A stretch of DNA of 64,000 nt. Source: Fistularia commersonii (taxonomy: Eukaryota; Chordata; Actinopteri; Syngnathiformes; Fistulariidae). Every line of letters starts with the position of its first letter. Position 1 is the stretch's first letter. The DNA is taken from positions 9,580,001 to 9,644,000 of the forward strand of contig JBBMNZ010000015.1 of the NCBI GenBank assembly GCA_037954325.1, read 5' to 3'. Shown piece after piece: positions 38,363 to 50,934 of this stretch. The notes beneath the pieces are model-generated. The model had not been told where the DNA came from. It saw only the letters and a list, made by a program, of their open reading frames with translations, and did not search any database. Position numbers and translations under genes: made by a program.

Positions 38363-40401
38363 CTACTTATTGTTCAGCTCCATGGAAGATTCGGCCACAG
38401 GGTCTGGCATCTGACAATCCTCTGGTGAGAGATAAATAAAAGGAAAACAAGTTTGGGAGTGAAATCCGGTGAGATTTTATTGAAATAACATAAAGCACGC
38501 GGTGTTTGAGCTGTACTGTTTTATGGTTTTTATGGTTTAATAGGGATCTATTTCTTCTGGCAGAGGTACAGTGCTATGCTTAGATTTCCTCCAAAGGTAA
38601 TTCGCCTCAGGAATTGATATGTTGTTAAAAGTCGCTTGTTTTGTGGATACTTTCCCTGAGTGATTCGTTCGTTAAGCTACCAAGTGAGTCGTTCATGTTG
38701 CAAGTTGGGAGGCCAACTTTGAGCTTCTGAGTGATTCATTTGTCGAATTACTTAGTGAGTTGTTAGTTTCACAAGTGGGGGGAGCTAGTCTTAGGTGCTG
38801 AGTGATTCTTTCGTTTAGTTGCTGAGGGAGTTGTTTTTTTTTTTGTGCTTTGGGTGGCCAACTCTGAGCTACTGAGTGATTCGTTCATTGATTTACAGAG
38901 GGAGTTTTGTGAGTAGGGTGGGCTACTGTGAACAGTTCTTCCAGGGCTAATACAGTGATTGACTAGATATATTTACAAAAATGCAGTTAGAAAAGCAATT
39001 GTACAATAGTGACATGTTGTCTCGTGTCTAATTTGTGGTTGGTTAGCTAACTAGCAAGTCAGTGACGGAATCATGACTTGCGGGTCGATATAATGAACGA
39101 TTCGGTCATGGCTCGCACATCACGGAGGGGTAAAGCAATCCTGAACGTTTTTCGTTGTTGGATTTGTTTTTGAGACGAATAAAGGAAAGGTTTTCTACCT
39201 TGAGCGGTCAACTTGTCCTGGGTGATGTAGAGCGACGTCATGAGGAAAAACACACCGCCAAGGATGCCGACAAAGGGGCAGAGCAGGAAGCTGTACTGCA
39301 GGCTCCGGAAGCTCCACTCCGTCCCGGGCCTGGACTCACTGATGGCGTCGGAAATCTGGACGATCAAAACGCGTAGAGGATGATTAACACTTTAAGAAAT
39401 AAGCAAAGCTTGTCACGGGGGATGAGCGGTTCTCACCACGCCAATCAGGTAGGGGCTCCCGGCGTCGCCCAGTAGGTGGCACACTGAGATCTGGAGCGCC
39501 TCGGCCGTGGACCTCCTGGTCGGCACCACCACGTACTGATGCCCGAATCAGAGAAGAGAATGTTTAAGTCCGGACGGGAGGTGAAGCTTGAATTTTTTTC
39601 CCCCCGCGCTCACCAGCAAGATATCGGCCAGGAGGGGCCAGTTAAGGGAAAGCAGGACCTCAGCCAGGAAGATGAAGACCTGCGTCAAGGAGATGCAATT
39701 GATCAACATTCCTTTTTGGGTGCAATACCATTGTCCACCAGCAGGGGGCGCTAAGTCGATTTAAAATGGGTTAAATTGACCCACATAGTTGTTCCTCAGG
39801 TAAGCATGCATTGGAGAAAAGGCGGGAGGGTTTTCTTACGTAAGCAACCGGAATGTTGACGGAGGCCACGAAGATGAGGATGAAGAGGCAGGGCACTGAT
39901 CCCAGCATGCCCACCGTGCAGATGAGCGGGTCGGCGTAGGACACCCTGCTGCGCAGGCATTTGGACAAGAGTGTCCCCACTACGACTCCCAGGATGCCCG
40001 ATAACACCGTCACCGCGCCGAAGATGAAACTGCAACGCACGCGGTGGGACAGCATGGTCAAAAAAAAAAAAAAAAACCTCCGGGAATGTGGGTTGGGGGG
40101 TTTCCCAAACAGTTGTGGGTCACCTGTCCGAAGAGTTGCAGGGCTCCTTCGTGCACGGCGGCCGCAGATTCTGCATCACGTGAGCTCTCGCCAGGAAGGT
40201 GGGCATCCAGAAAGCGAGGGCGCCGGTCATGAAGGCCATGGCGGTCACGCCCAGTGACGACCAGATGTAGCTTTTGCTTGGGAAGAAACGCGAACTGTCA
40301 CTTGAAGCGATATTTCAACCTGAACCTGACGGACTTGTTTATTTAAATTGAAAACCTCTGGAATCTAGTGGCTGATGCTTATCAGCAGTTTCACATCTTC
40401 T

Positions 40402-40434
<33 letters not shown>

Positions 40435-43400
40435 ATCCATGTAGGTGTGTGTGTCTCTCCCTGCTAATGAAAAGGAGATCCCAGAACAGAAGTTAGGGGA
40501 GGAATGGCACAGACTAATTCCTGGGTTCTACCTCTTGGGTTGATACTGGAGATTATCAGATAATTAAAACTCCTTCCTGAAGAGTCTTGTTTAAAGTCCG
40601 AGAGGCCGTCCTTTTCAACCCGATCTTCATGTTCGAGGAAAAAAAAAAAAGTCCCGTCTGATTTTTCCGATCGGATTTCGGCCATGCGTCCGATGTCCTA
40701 CTTTTTAAGGAGGTACTTGACATCCTGGCGGTAGGAGCTCGCGCCTTTCAATCCGCCGCCGTGCGTTTCCGCCGCGCCCCTGGCCGGGTTGGGGACCAGG
40801 ATCAGCATCAGGATGAGCCCCACCAGGCCCAGAATGGGAGTGATCTGTGAAAAGACAAAGGGGAGGGGTTAGTAAGGAGCGGCGCTGATGGCGGCGGCGT
40901 GGAAAGCGAGGGGGGCGGGGTCTCACCCTGAGGGCCCAGTGCCAGTCACCCGTCAGGCTGGCGACCCCTGACCCCGTGATGTAGCCCAGGCCGCTGGAGA
41001 CGGAAAACAAGTCACACAGAGTTCAAACCATATCCCGTCAATCCTGCTATTGATATATTGATTCTCCCGCGGTGGGATAAGGCTGGCTGCTGATTGGCCG
41101 ATGATGGCCCCGTCACACCGCCATCGGAATGACACCTCGGAGTTAATTTAGAGCATTAAGTTGATATTCATTAGGCCGCCCCCCCTCCCTTGGAGCGACT
41201 TAACTTGATGACTTTCAGGACGTTTCCTGAAATGAATCAGCGCCGCATGTAATCTCATTAGATACGTAAATAGTGTCATTTTGGATGTTGGGTTTTTTTT
41301 TTTAGGCAGCTGTGGTCACATGACGGCAGGAATGAAGCAGGAATGCAGCCGAACCACGAGCAGGGAGTTCTGACTCAGTAAATAAATGTGTGGCATTTAT
41401 TTATGACATTCATGAGCTATTTCCTTTATTTTTTTTCCTATATTTTTAATTTATTTTCTGCTTTACTTTCTGTTTTTGTTTGTTTGCAGCCATTTTATAA
41501 AAAAAAAAAATCCTGTCTCCCCCGCCCCATTGGCAAAACCAATGGCACAGAGCAAACAAACAAAAACTAAAACATACACAAAAAAAAAAAAAAATCTAAA
41601 CATTTTTTAAGAAACATTAATATTTTTAACAAATTAATAAAAGAATTCATGCCGAGGGAAAATTATACAGTTAGATTTTTTTAGAGGTAGAAATGAACAC
41701 CGTTCCTGCTGTGTGAATTAAAAGCAAACCAAAAATGAACTGATTGAATAATTAATTAGATTAATCGATGGACCAATCCAATTAACTGATTGATTAATTG
41801 ACCGATTAATTCATTAAATAAGCAAGGCCTGGACCACTAGGTCCGGGTAATGATCTGCACACACACACATACATGCAAAGGGGGATGTAAACATTCTTAC
41901 CTCCCCACGGGGATGAAGATGTAGAAAGCCGAGATCATGATGCTGCGTTTGCTGCCGGTGAAGAGGTCCCCGATGATGGTCGGCGCCACTGTGGAGTAAC
42001 TGGCCTCCCCCACGCCGACCAGGCCCCGCAGCAGCAGCAGCACCCAGAAGTACTGCAACGGCACAGCGACGATACTGAAGGGTACACTTCAGCGTATGGG
42101 AAGTGACGAGAAGGTTTCTGGTTCAATTCCCATCCCGAGCTGCGGACCGATACCCGTCCATGGGTAGTTTGGTGCAGATCCACACGGAAAGAATAAATTG
42201 AACCTACATATTTCCATTTTATTTATCATATGCATCTGAACAATGTTTTATTTTGAAAAATGACTGAATTCCTTCCCCTTACATCCATCTATGTATCTTA
42301 TTCTGAAGGCATGTTGAAGCGTTACCATAGCAACCAGAGAGGACGTTGCTAATAAAGTTACATACAAGATCGCAGTGGATTCACGTTTATTATTATATTT
42401 ACCAAACACCAACGTCTTTGTGTTGGTCGCATCATTTCATTTTGTTGTATTTATCCGCCGCACCTTAAAGGCCAGTCCGTGGAAATATTGTTTGACATTA
42501 AACCGATCCGTGGCACCGCTGATCTATATGGTGTGTGTATAAATGACTGTATGTGTACATGCAAAAACTAGAGAATTAATGGTTTTATGTCTCCTTATGA
42601 AACGATTGTATGTTTCTTTGTGGCGTATGAATGAATGCATGAATGTTGTTTGTGAATAAGTGAATGGTTTTATCTCTATATGATGTGAATGAAAGGGTGA
42701 ATGGCTGTACGTGAATGAGAGGGTTAATTGTTGCAACTTTGCATGCAGGGAAAAAGCTATCGAATGAATGAATCTAAAGACTCCCTGAAAGGAAAATCCA
42801 TAATTTAGGTGTTTCCCCTTTAAGCTCTGGGATTAAAAATGAAGCCTATTATTCTCTACGTTGTGTGTGTGTGTGACACCTTCATTGGAGGAAGGCCTGA
42901 GCGTCAGATGAACGTGTGAATTTGGCGGATGGCAGAGGGAGAAGTTTAAATTTGCACTAAATTCAGCACAACCCAGTCCAATAGATAAACCCTTTTTCCC
43001 ACTTTTCACTCTTTTACCACATATTTCTACATATTAATCTATTTATTCTTCCAGATGTTATTTGTATACTCGTCTTACATTTTTTCTTTCTCATATTTCT
43101 AACCCAGCGATGCTGCTATACTTGTTGTGTTGTGTCCTGCATGTTAAGGTTGTCTGTTTTTGATTCCACTGAACCTGAGAGATGCTATCTCTAAATTTTG
43201 TTGCGCTCTGTGTGATGAAGATAAAAGTCTTGAAAAGTCTTGGAAACCTCGCCGGACAGCTGCCTGTTGTGTTACGTCTTATTCACTCACCGACTGGCTG
43301 ACAAAAGAGCTTCCCATCGCCGTGGCGAGCCACACCGTCAGGCCGCCGGCCATGATGCGTATCCTGTTGTAGCGGTCGCCGAGGTAACCGAAGATGGGGG

Positions 43401-43952
43401 CCAGCAGCAGGAAGCTGCAGATGAAAACTGTGAGCGTGTTAGTATCTCACCGCTGCTTGACGAGCAAGGACGACTAAAAAAAAAAACAAAAAACCACAGA
43501 TGTTGCAGCAACGGTCACTTCTACAGAACCACCTTGCAACACGTGTTGCTTAACGACACTTTGGCAATGTGCATTTTTTGAAAAAAAAAAAAAAAAGGAC
43601 CGTACCGGTCTGGAGAAGTCCGGCGGTGCTGTCGCTCAGCTGGAAGAACGTCTGGATATTGAGGAGGACGCCTGCGGGACGAGACGGAGAAGGTCACGGC
43701 CGGTCAAACGGCCGCCCGCCAAACGCACGCCTCACCTGCAATGGTGTAGCGCTCCATGTAGTTGATCAGGTTGATGTAGCAAAGCACAGCCACGGCGGCG
43801 TAAGCCCTCCTCGCAGACACGGCGGGCTGCGGCTCGGCCCGTGAGGTCAGCGACGCCAAGCTGTTGGCGAGGGACCCGTAGTGGAGGCCCGCCACGGAGT
43901 TGATGCTCTGCGGGTCCGCGGGCTTGTCCTGGAGGGACTCCGTCGACTCCAT
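38363..43952 (-). CDS. spns3: spns3, Spinster-like MFS transporter (complete)
   Basis: Complete 501-residue MFS protein, close to the roughly 510 aa of human SPNS3. Exons, right to left: 43736-43952, 43606-43671, 43291-43427, 41901-42052, 40927-40993, 40702-40844, 40124-40276, 39840-40029, 39614-39679, 39437-39535, 39199-39355, 38363-38421. All introns are GT-AG and phases agree throughout. Visible are NYMERYTIAG in helix 1, GYLGDRYNR (residues 108-116), GEASYSTVAPTIIGDLF, the LVPNPARGAAETHGGG loop that marks Spns3, and GDAGSPYL (420-427). The substrate of Spns3 is not firmly known; lipid or sphingolipid transport is inferred from Spns1 and Spns2. Its exon 2-4 lengths equal those of spns2, so the two are tandem paralogues. 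The start at 43952 has a good context (GACATGG). The exon 6 donor (AAAAA|GTAGGA) is weak. Confidence 0.93.
38658..38935. repeat. 71-bp minisatellite in spns3 last intron
   Basis: Four diverged units begin with GAGTGATTC at 38658, 38729, 38800 and 38874, spacings of 71, 71 and 74. Each contains GTGAGTCGTT-like and GGCCAACTTTGAGC-like segments. Confidence 0.75.
39735..39754 (+). promoter_or_regulatory. CTCF-like motif in spns3 intron 8
   Basis: CCACCAGCAGGGGGCGCTAA is very close to the CTCF consensus on the plus strand. It lies in the short intron between the exons at 39840-40029 and 39614-39679. Confidence 0.55.
42440..42524. mobile_element. hAT terminal fragment between spns3 exons 3 and 4
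   Basis: GCCGCACCTTAAAGGCCAGT followed by TGACATTAAACCGATCCGTG matches the subterminal region of a common fish hAT family whose end reads GGTTGGGGACCGCTG. Here most of that terminal repeat is deleted, leaving CACCGCTG. Confidence 0.55.
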
Positions 43953-44229
43953 GTCTTTAACCGAGAGGGTGGGAAGGCAAAAAAAAAAAAAAGACGCCTC
44001 CTGCAAATCTCACCAAACGGGACGGTTTCGCCACTCCGTTGAGGAAATCTTGTCAAAAAGCAAGACGAGAATGAGGCATCAGCTCCTTCCCGATTAGAAG
44101 ACTCCGTGTTGATAAAAAACTTGTTTCTCTTGTCAGAGGTCGAATCAGGAGGCGGCGCTGGAGATGGCAGAAGTGGCCCGACGTGAGGTCAAAAGGAAAA
44201 AGAGGCTATGCAAAATATGAACTAATGAT

Positions 44230-44442
44230 TTACACCTCCAAGCAGGAAGGGGGAAGGAAGGTTGCTACATGTAGAGTAGAGAAATAACAGCCCTGGTCTT
44301 CGTCGTCCTCTGTCGTCTGCAGTCGCAGACCCCGGGGCTGGGATATTGAGTTAGGCGGAGAAACCGTCCCACTCGGGGTGGGAGGGTCACATGCCTCCAC
44401 ACAGACCGGCACTGTGCTGCGAGGCTGGCCGCGGCCCGTCAT
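44230..44442 (-). other. possible spns3 upstream exon or uORF (70 codons)
   Basis: A 70-codon open frame begins MTGRGQPRSTVPVC and ends SCLEV, 280-490 bases before the spns3 start on the same strand. It has an acidic stretch (TTEDDEDQG) and a non-repetitive amino-acid mix. A long poly-T then TTAAAG lies just before the spns3 ATG and would serve as an acceptor tract, so an extra 5' exon is possible. I could not find a strong donor in the needed phase, so this may be 5' UTR or chance. Confidence 0.3.
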
Positions 44443-46619
44443 GCCTTCTCCTCTGCGGACGCAAAAAAGGCGACCTGGTCAAGGGGCGTGGCTTTTTGCA
44501 GGCTAAATAAGGGCAAAGGCGCAGGGTGGAGGATGGCGGGTGGGGCCGTCAGGTGGATGGAGGTGCTGTGACATTCGGCGACTGTTTGACGGATCAGAAT
44601 ACTCGACTAGCCTGAGAATATAGGTCAGATTGAAGCGCTTCCAGAGGGAGGAGGGAGCTTTTTTTCGTTGTGGAATATCTTATTTTTGAATGGCAATCTC
44701 TAAAATTAAGCCTTCGCCTCTTCAGCCCGGATGTGCTTTTATTCTGCAAAACGCAAAACTCATTACAAGCAAGCTTGGGGTTTGTTTGTTGTTTAGAATG
44801 AACGGTTCCTCGTCTATGACGTGCAAATGAATGACTGCGTGTCCCTGTGTCGCGTGTGAATGAGAAGGTCAATGATTGCAAGTGAATGGGTGAGAAATTT
44901 TCTCTGCCTGTTGAGATGCCGTCTTGATGATGCAACAAATCAATCATTTTCTCAGGTTTAAAAAAAAAAGAGGATTTCACATCTGCCAGAATGGCAGTAT
45001 TAGGATGAATAAGGAAATCTAGATACAAAACTTCAGAGTCCCCCAGTGTTCTGGATATGACAGATCACTCAACTGAAAATTGATTTCTGGTTTTTAATCT
45101 TATTATGCCAAAATATGTGGTTGCAGCACAGGAGAAATCCCACAACTCCTGTTGAAAAAGACAGCAATAAATATGAAAATCAACTCTTTTCACGAACCTC
45201 TCTATTTCACTACGGTAGCAAGATCGGGTTTCCTGGTGGCTACTTTGTTTTAGTTACAACCAGCATTTGGCTCATGGCTGGTTTAACAGGATCAGCAGGC
45301 TGTCAATCAAACGTCCTCCTTATGATCACTTCCCCGGCGACATTTTGGCAATTTTTAACGTGTTAAAGGAAAAATGAGGAAAAACAAAAACAGAATGTGT
45401 AGTGCCCTAAGAAGAACAACCTTAAAATCAGAGAGGCAAAATCCCTAAAACCCCGATGCCAGTATTTACTTTTTCTGTCTATTAAACAGCCATCACGATC
45501 AGGACTGTCAATCATCATCATGACCGCTGACTTCAAATAAACCCTCATCTCTGTCGCCATGTGTTGGTCAATTCTAGATATTGCAACCGGAGACACCAGG
45601 TGACATGCATGTTCTCTGCAATGCAAGCTGCTCGTCATTTCAATAACAAGTGAATGTCTTGATATGAAGTTATTCGTTTACACTTTGCATTCATTTGCTT
45701 CGGATTTTTTTTTTTTTCTGTTTGGCTCAGCTTGTTGTTGAAATGCTCAGGTCATTGAATATTTAAAATAAACTCAATGTGGCCTGTTGCACGCAAGCAG
45801 ATGTATGTATAGCTGGTAAATGATTCATTTTGCTTATTTACAGGGGAACCGGGAGCATAGACACGGTTCTTATTGAGATCTTATAGCATTTTTTGAGTGA
45901 ATACAGTGTCTTGCAGTGCGATGTTTTCCTGTTCATCTGGAGAAATTTAACCACATCACCCTTCCTGGGTGTTGCTCCAATTCTTGCCTTCAAGTGTTTT
46001 TGGCCCTGTTAAAGTAAAAAGAAGACTGAATGTGACATTTTTGCCCTGCACCGCAATGTGTTATTTTGATTGTTTTGCAAAATAAACCCCCTATCATGTA
46101 GACGTTGGGTGGTGTGACCAGAAGTTTAGCTTAAACCCCAACCTCACCCTTGGTCTGACCCCTGTGGCATCATAAATAGTCAAATTAGATGTGACTAAAT
46201 TCCTCAAATTGACAATTAGGTTAAAGGTGTATTCCCACAGATAGAATGATTGTCTTTCAGTATATCTGTCTATCTGTCTGTTTTTTCGAGAACAGGGTTG
46301 GGCGTAGATCATGGGATTATAGAGACGATGTCGGCTAAATTGAAACAGCTGAGTTCTATAAATAGAGATTTTTTTCAAGCTCTCACAACACAAAATGATT
46401 GTACCGTTTTAAAGACTATGACAAGTTGATGTTAAAATGTGTTACATTTCTAGGATTCTCTTTTCACCTCACAAAGGTGTTTGTGAGGCAGAGCTGTGAG
46501 CTGTAGAGCAAGCATGAGAACTAAGGTAGTGTGAAATCGAAAACCCTGAGACACCTAAAGAAAACACACTCCCACACACAAATCATGTGAAGCTTCTAGA
46601 GACCAGACGGTTGGTCAGA

Positions 46620-46960
46620 ACAGCAATGGTGTCTGGTTTAGATTGTGACACTGAGGAAAAGCTGGAGGAAACAGAGATGAAGATGTTGGGGTTCTTTGGG
46701 GATGAAGCAGATGGATTGATTAGGAAGGAATCCACAAAAGGGATAAAGTGTTAGATAGTATGGAGATTGAGGACTGAGGGGGATTGGATGTGTACAGAGA
46801 AAGTATAGTGAAGGAGATTGGTTGAGGTTGAAAATGCATTGCAGGGGGCCTGGAGGAAGATCAGGGAGGAGGTTAATGAAAGAGCACAGGAAGTAAGTAA
46901 GAGGAAATGGTTAGACGGAGATTTGAATACCTCAAAGAAGCTGCAAATTCAAACTACTTT
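46620..46960 (+). mobile_element. decayed RTE-like LINE fragment
   Basis: Plus-strand sequence such as GAGATGAAGATGTTGGGGTT and GGCCTGGAGGAAGATCAGGG resembles the C-terminal coding part of the same RTE family as at the left edge, with many substitutions and no open frame. It lies between spns3 and ube2g1. Confidence 0.6.
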
Positions 46961-47120
46961 TCAGATTCCAGGTCTCCCAAAGCAAATGAATAAATAAATA
47001 AATAAATAAATAAATAAACTAGATTTTGTTTGTGATTTGGATTTACCCACAACTTTTTAAATTTTTATTTTTTTTCTCCATAAAACCATACGAATAAAGT
47101 GTTGTAGTTATACAAATACG

Positions 47121-47136
47121 CCACTAGGTGGCAGTA
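47121..47136 (+). promoter_or_regulatory. CTCF-like motif upstream of ube2g1
   Basis: CCACTAGGTGGCAGTA, 250 bases before the ube2g1 ATG, fits the CTCF core (CCASNAGRKGGCRS). Read by eye only. Confidence 0.45.
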
Positions 47137-47383
47137 GTGCGCCGCTCGGGTCTCAGGCTGCTACAACCTGCCTTTCCGCGAAGAAGAAGGAGAAGCCGCC
47201 CCGGCAGGGAGACCTGAGGGAGACAGCTGCAGCTGCGGGAAAAGACGACGACGAAGAAGAAGAATGACGAGAATGCTAAACGGAAAATAGAGGGGACGGA
47301 GGAGCGCTCGGCAAACGTTAATTTTAACGCTGTCACCCCGGAACGCAACCGCTCGACTGTAGTTACAGTAAATTCTCAAAAGT

Positions 47384-50300
47384 ATGACAGAGCCCCAGTC
47401 AGCGCTGTTACTCAGGAGACAGCTTGCAGGTAATATATCAAGCGGCGCTGACCCGACACGGAGGGCTTAGCTAACGGCGAGCCGTCGCCGTTCGATCCCG
47501 ATTCGGGCGCAAACTGTTTTCTTGAACCTTCCGAGGAGCAGCCGGGGTCCGAGGACGAACCGAACCGGGCAGCGGACGTTGGGGCGGGGAGGTGGGACCG
47601 CAGCGGGTGTGGGGAGACCGCATTCCGCCGCCTGCCTCCCGCGGTCCTTAGCATATCGACGTCGCGATTGAAAGCTGTCAGCGAGACCCATCGACTGATA
47701 ACCGGGGTTAGCTAACATCGGCTAGGCTGGCGTTAGCATCTAGCCGCTTCGGATGACTTGTGTTTACATTTATTTCAACACGACGTAACCCCCGCCGTTT
47801 TCGCATTTTTTATCCGGACACGTCATTCGTCGGTCACGCGATGAACATGACGCAGTTTCGCCAAATGAAAATAAAATAAAGCGGCGCTACTCAACTTGAC
47901 CTATTTTCAGTCGCTCGCCGCACTGTTTTGCTAAAACTGTGCCGCCTGCTAGCCGCTGCAGCACGCCAAGCTAGCGCAGGCTAAAGATAATCTCGCCTCA
48001 CTTGGCCGCTATTTTAGCCGCGTCAGATGCGAATTAAATATAGAAACGCTAAATTTAACCAGCTACCAAAACAGCCGAAGGGGGATACATAGATTGTGTA
48101 ATGTTTTATTTTATTTTTTCACTCTGTACCACTGATGTTCTGTATTTGAGGTTGAAAACGCTAAGCTCGAACTGTCAGGGTACATTGTGCTTCCTTGAGG
48201 TTAACACACACGCACACACACATAGTTTGATCGAATATTAATTTCAGTTGAGTTTGAGTCGATTATGTCACTTCAGAGCTGTGCGATTCAAAGTAAGTCA
48301 AAAAGGCCATCGTCTTTTGTTAACAGTGGTGATCTTGATGGCTGGGCCATTTTAGTTTAGCTGTTTTTCAATAAAAAACAACCAAGGGTCGGTGGAATGT
48401 TGCGATATGATACTGTCGCGATTGTTCGATGCAAGTCATTTTAGAAATCTACAATGACGCCCCTGCACGTCGGAGAAACATCTGAAAATGAGCTTTAAAG
48501 CAAAACAGCTCAAAGTGCAGAGTTTTAGATTTAACACGTCCATCAAACATATAGTCTAACAGTAGTTTAATGTTGAATAGAATAGAATAAAAAGAATAGA
48601 CGCGCAGCACTGTGTTACATACATGAAATGGTGAGCCCAATCCTCCATTTCCACCCCCACACACTCCCCGTTTATGACTTTAGACCCAGCGACCCAATGC
48701 ATCGCACAATAACATCCATAAGTGTCAGAGTTTTTTGTGCTGTGCCAAAATACACTGACGTAAAAAAAAAATCTATAATTGAATCCAAGCTCTCCTCAGT
48801 TTCGGCTGTGAACCAACACATACATATAAATCATCAGACATGTGGATGCATTGAACATTCCAATAGGGCTTGTGGTCTGTGTCTCCCGACGCCACACAAG
48901 GATTTATAAAAACCCTTCACACCTCTAAATGTAATGAAGAGGCTACGGACCAAATGTTTGAAAGGACATGTTGCATTTATATACTTCACACCCTTCACCA
49001 GAATACAAGTGGAAGTGGAGGTTACTCTGCTTTCTGGAATATTGAGACGCTGTCTCCCATGCACTCTTTGCAAATTGCGTCACAAGATTTCTGAAAAACA
49101 CTTTTGATTCCAACACTAACTACGTAAAGTTTCTGGCATTTGGTGTGTCAAACAACTCAAAACAACTTTGCATGTAATGGAAGCGCTGATTTTGTTTCAC
49201 TGGGGTGATCAGGAATGTGAGTCGGCCCCCCTGATACTTTTTTAGTGCCGCCACCAGAGCGATGTCTCCTTGGGCTTCTCGTGTTGTCTCCACGGTGGTT
49301 TTTCAGAGAAGCACAAGATCACTCCAGCTAAAGCGCTTAAGGTAACATGATTGGAGCCGCTGGCTATTTGTCTTCACTCTGCCTTTTTGTTTCTTGTCGC
49401 AGAGCTGAACAAAAACCCAGTCGAGGGATTCTCAGCAGGCCTGATCGAGGATAATGATCTCTACAGATGGGAGGTTCTTATCATCGGGCCACCAGATACA
49501 CTTTAGTAAGTATTCCATTTTCTTTCTGTGCTGAATCTTTATTCATGGCGTTGAGTTGCGAACAGCTGGATGTTTTGAAACGCACACAATATTTTCACCG
49601 ATAGCCACATTGATTTTTATCTCTGACCATCTTTTTGTTGGTTTGTTTACAGCGAAGGTGGCGTTTTTAAAGCCCATCTGACGTTTCCCAAAGACTACCC
49701 CCTCAGGCCTCCCAAAATGAAATTCATCACAGATATTTGGCATCCCAACGGTATGTAAACACCCGCTGAATATATATCTGGTGTTTGCTTGCACTGAAGT
49801 TGCGCACATACGTCCGAAAGAAACAAACATTAAGGCTATTCTTGTTTTTTTCAATGCACCACAGGCAATAATGTGCTTTCTGTGACTAACTTCTTCCAGT
49901 CCTGCGGGGGCTTTTGATTGACATTTTATGCTGAGACGGAGATTTAAAATAGTTGAATAAAGTACTGCGATAAGTGAAAGGCTTTGTTTTGGCACGGGTG
50001 GATCTTTAAGCGTGTACATTGTCAAAAACGACTGTCTCCTGCGTGTTCTCCTCCTAGTGGACAAGAACGGGGATGTATGTATTTCTATTTTGCACGAGCC
50101 CGGCGAGGACAAGTATGGTTACGAAAAGCCCGAGGAGCGCTGGCTGCCCATCCACACAGTGGAAACCATCATGATTAGTGTTATCTCTATGCTGGCAGAC
50201 CCGAACGGTGACTCACCGGCCAACGTGGATGCTGCAGTAAGTTTGCTTGTTTTTAAAAAAGGAAAAAGATGATTATAATTACACGGCAATGGACATGCTT

Positions 50301-50443
50301 GTCGAATCGTATCATAATGATGTGTGTGTTTGTTTTTTCCCCCTGTCGTCGTGCAGAAAGAGTGGAGGGAGGACAGACATGGCGCGTTCAAGAGGAAAGT
50401 CGCCCGCTGCGTACGGAAAAGCCAAGAGACTGCGTTTGAGTGA
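47384..50443 (+). CDS. ube2g1: ube2g1, ubiquitin-conjugating enzyme E2 G1 (complete)
   Basis: Complete 170-residue E2, the same length as human UBE2G1. Exons: 47384-47429, 49403-49505, 49653-49750, 50058-50236, 50357-50443 (stop 50441-50443). Junctions are GT-AG with consistent phases (1, 2, 1, 0). The enzyme accepts ubiquitin from E1 on a cysteine and builds mainly K48-linked chains, including with cullin-RING ligases. The HPN motif is at residues 80-82, the catalytic cysteine is C90 in GDVCISIL, and the acidic loop HEPGEDKYGYEKPEERW that marks the Ube2g/Ube2r/Cdc34 class follows it. The start is the first ATG, giving MTEPQSALLLRRQLA, nearly identical to the mammalian N-terminus. It lies head to head with spns3, about 3.4 kb apart. 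No key residue is missing. Confidence 0.97.
47430..49402 (+). other. ube2g1 intron 1
   Basis: 2.0 kb, CpG-rich for the first 600 bases, then AT-richer. No transposon or exon recognised. Confidence 0.7.
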
Positions 50444-50934
50444 TACTTAGCAAGTATCTAGCTTCATGTTTTCAGGGCAAGTATGACGGAGCACTAGCCG
50501 TTCGCTGTGTGACTCTGCGGCTTTGCACATCAGCTCGTACTTACGTGGTTGTTTTGTCAGCGGGCCGGCTTAGATACACGTGGAGGAACCCACTAGACAC
50601 CACCTGTGATTGATGTTCCAAGGCTCCCTATTCTTCTACCGCGTAGGATATAATTACCATTCCCCTTGAGTTTTTGTCAACAAATCGAAACTCAGCTGAA
50701 ACATTCCCTGGTTTAGAAAAGGCAAACCGCTGCGGTTGCTAACCTGCTGACCGGCGTTGTTGTTTTTCTCCTCCTCCGCGGTGTAAACATCCCCCTCGGA
50801 GGAACGAGCCCCGATGGCACAGCATAACAGGTGTCGAATGCCCCGTTTGCACGCTGGTGATCAGATCACGCTCCCCCGGCACGGAATGCAGACAAACAGA
50901 TTATTTACGCTCGCTGAGACCGAATATACATGCA

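Larger units (their letters stand above)
43953..47383. other. spns3-ube2g1 head-to-head intergenic region
   Basis: 3.4 kb between divergent starts. Holds the possible spns3 upstream exon (44230-44442), unassigned sequence at 44.6-46.6 kb, a decayed RTE piece, (AAAT)n near 46985-47020 and a CTCF-like site. The last 280 bases are GC-rich with GAA runs and probably hold the ube2g1 promoter. Confidence 0.65.

Noticed and set aside
42120..42190. GGTTCAATTCCCATCCCGAG resembling a tRNA B box
   Set aside because: No matching A box at the right distance and no cloverleaf could be drawn; at most a decayed SINE head.
49543..50112. 189-codon minus-strand frame over ube2g1 exons 3-4
   Set aside because: Antisense shadow of conserved ube2g1 exons and introns; the sense strand carries the E2 protein.
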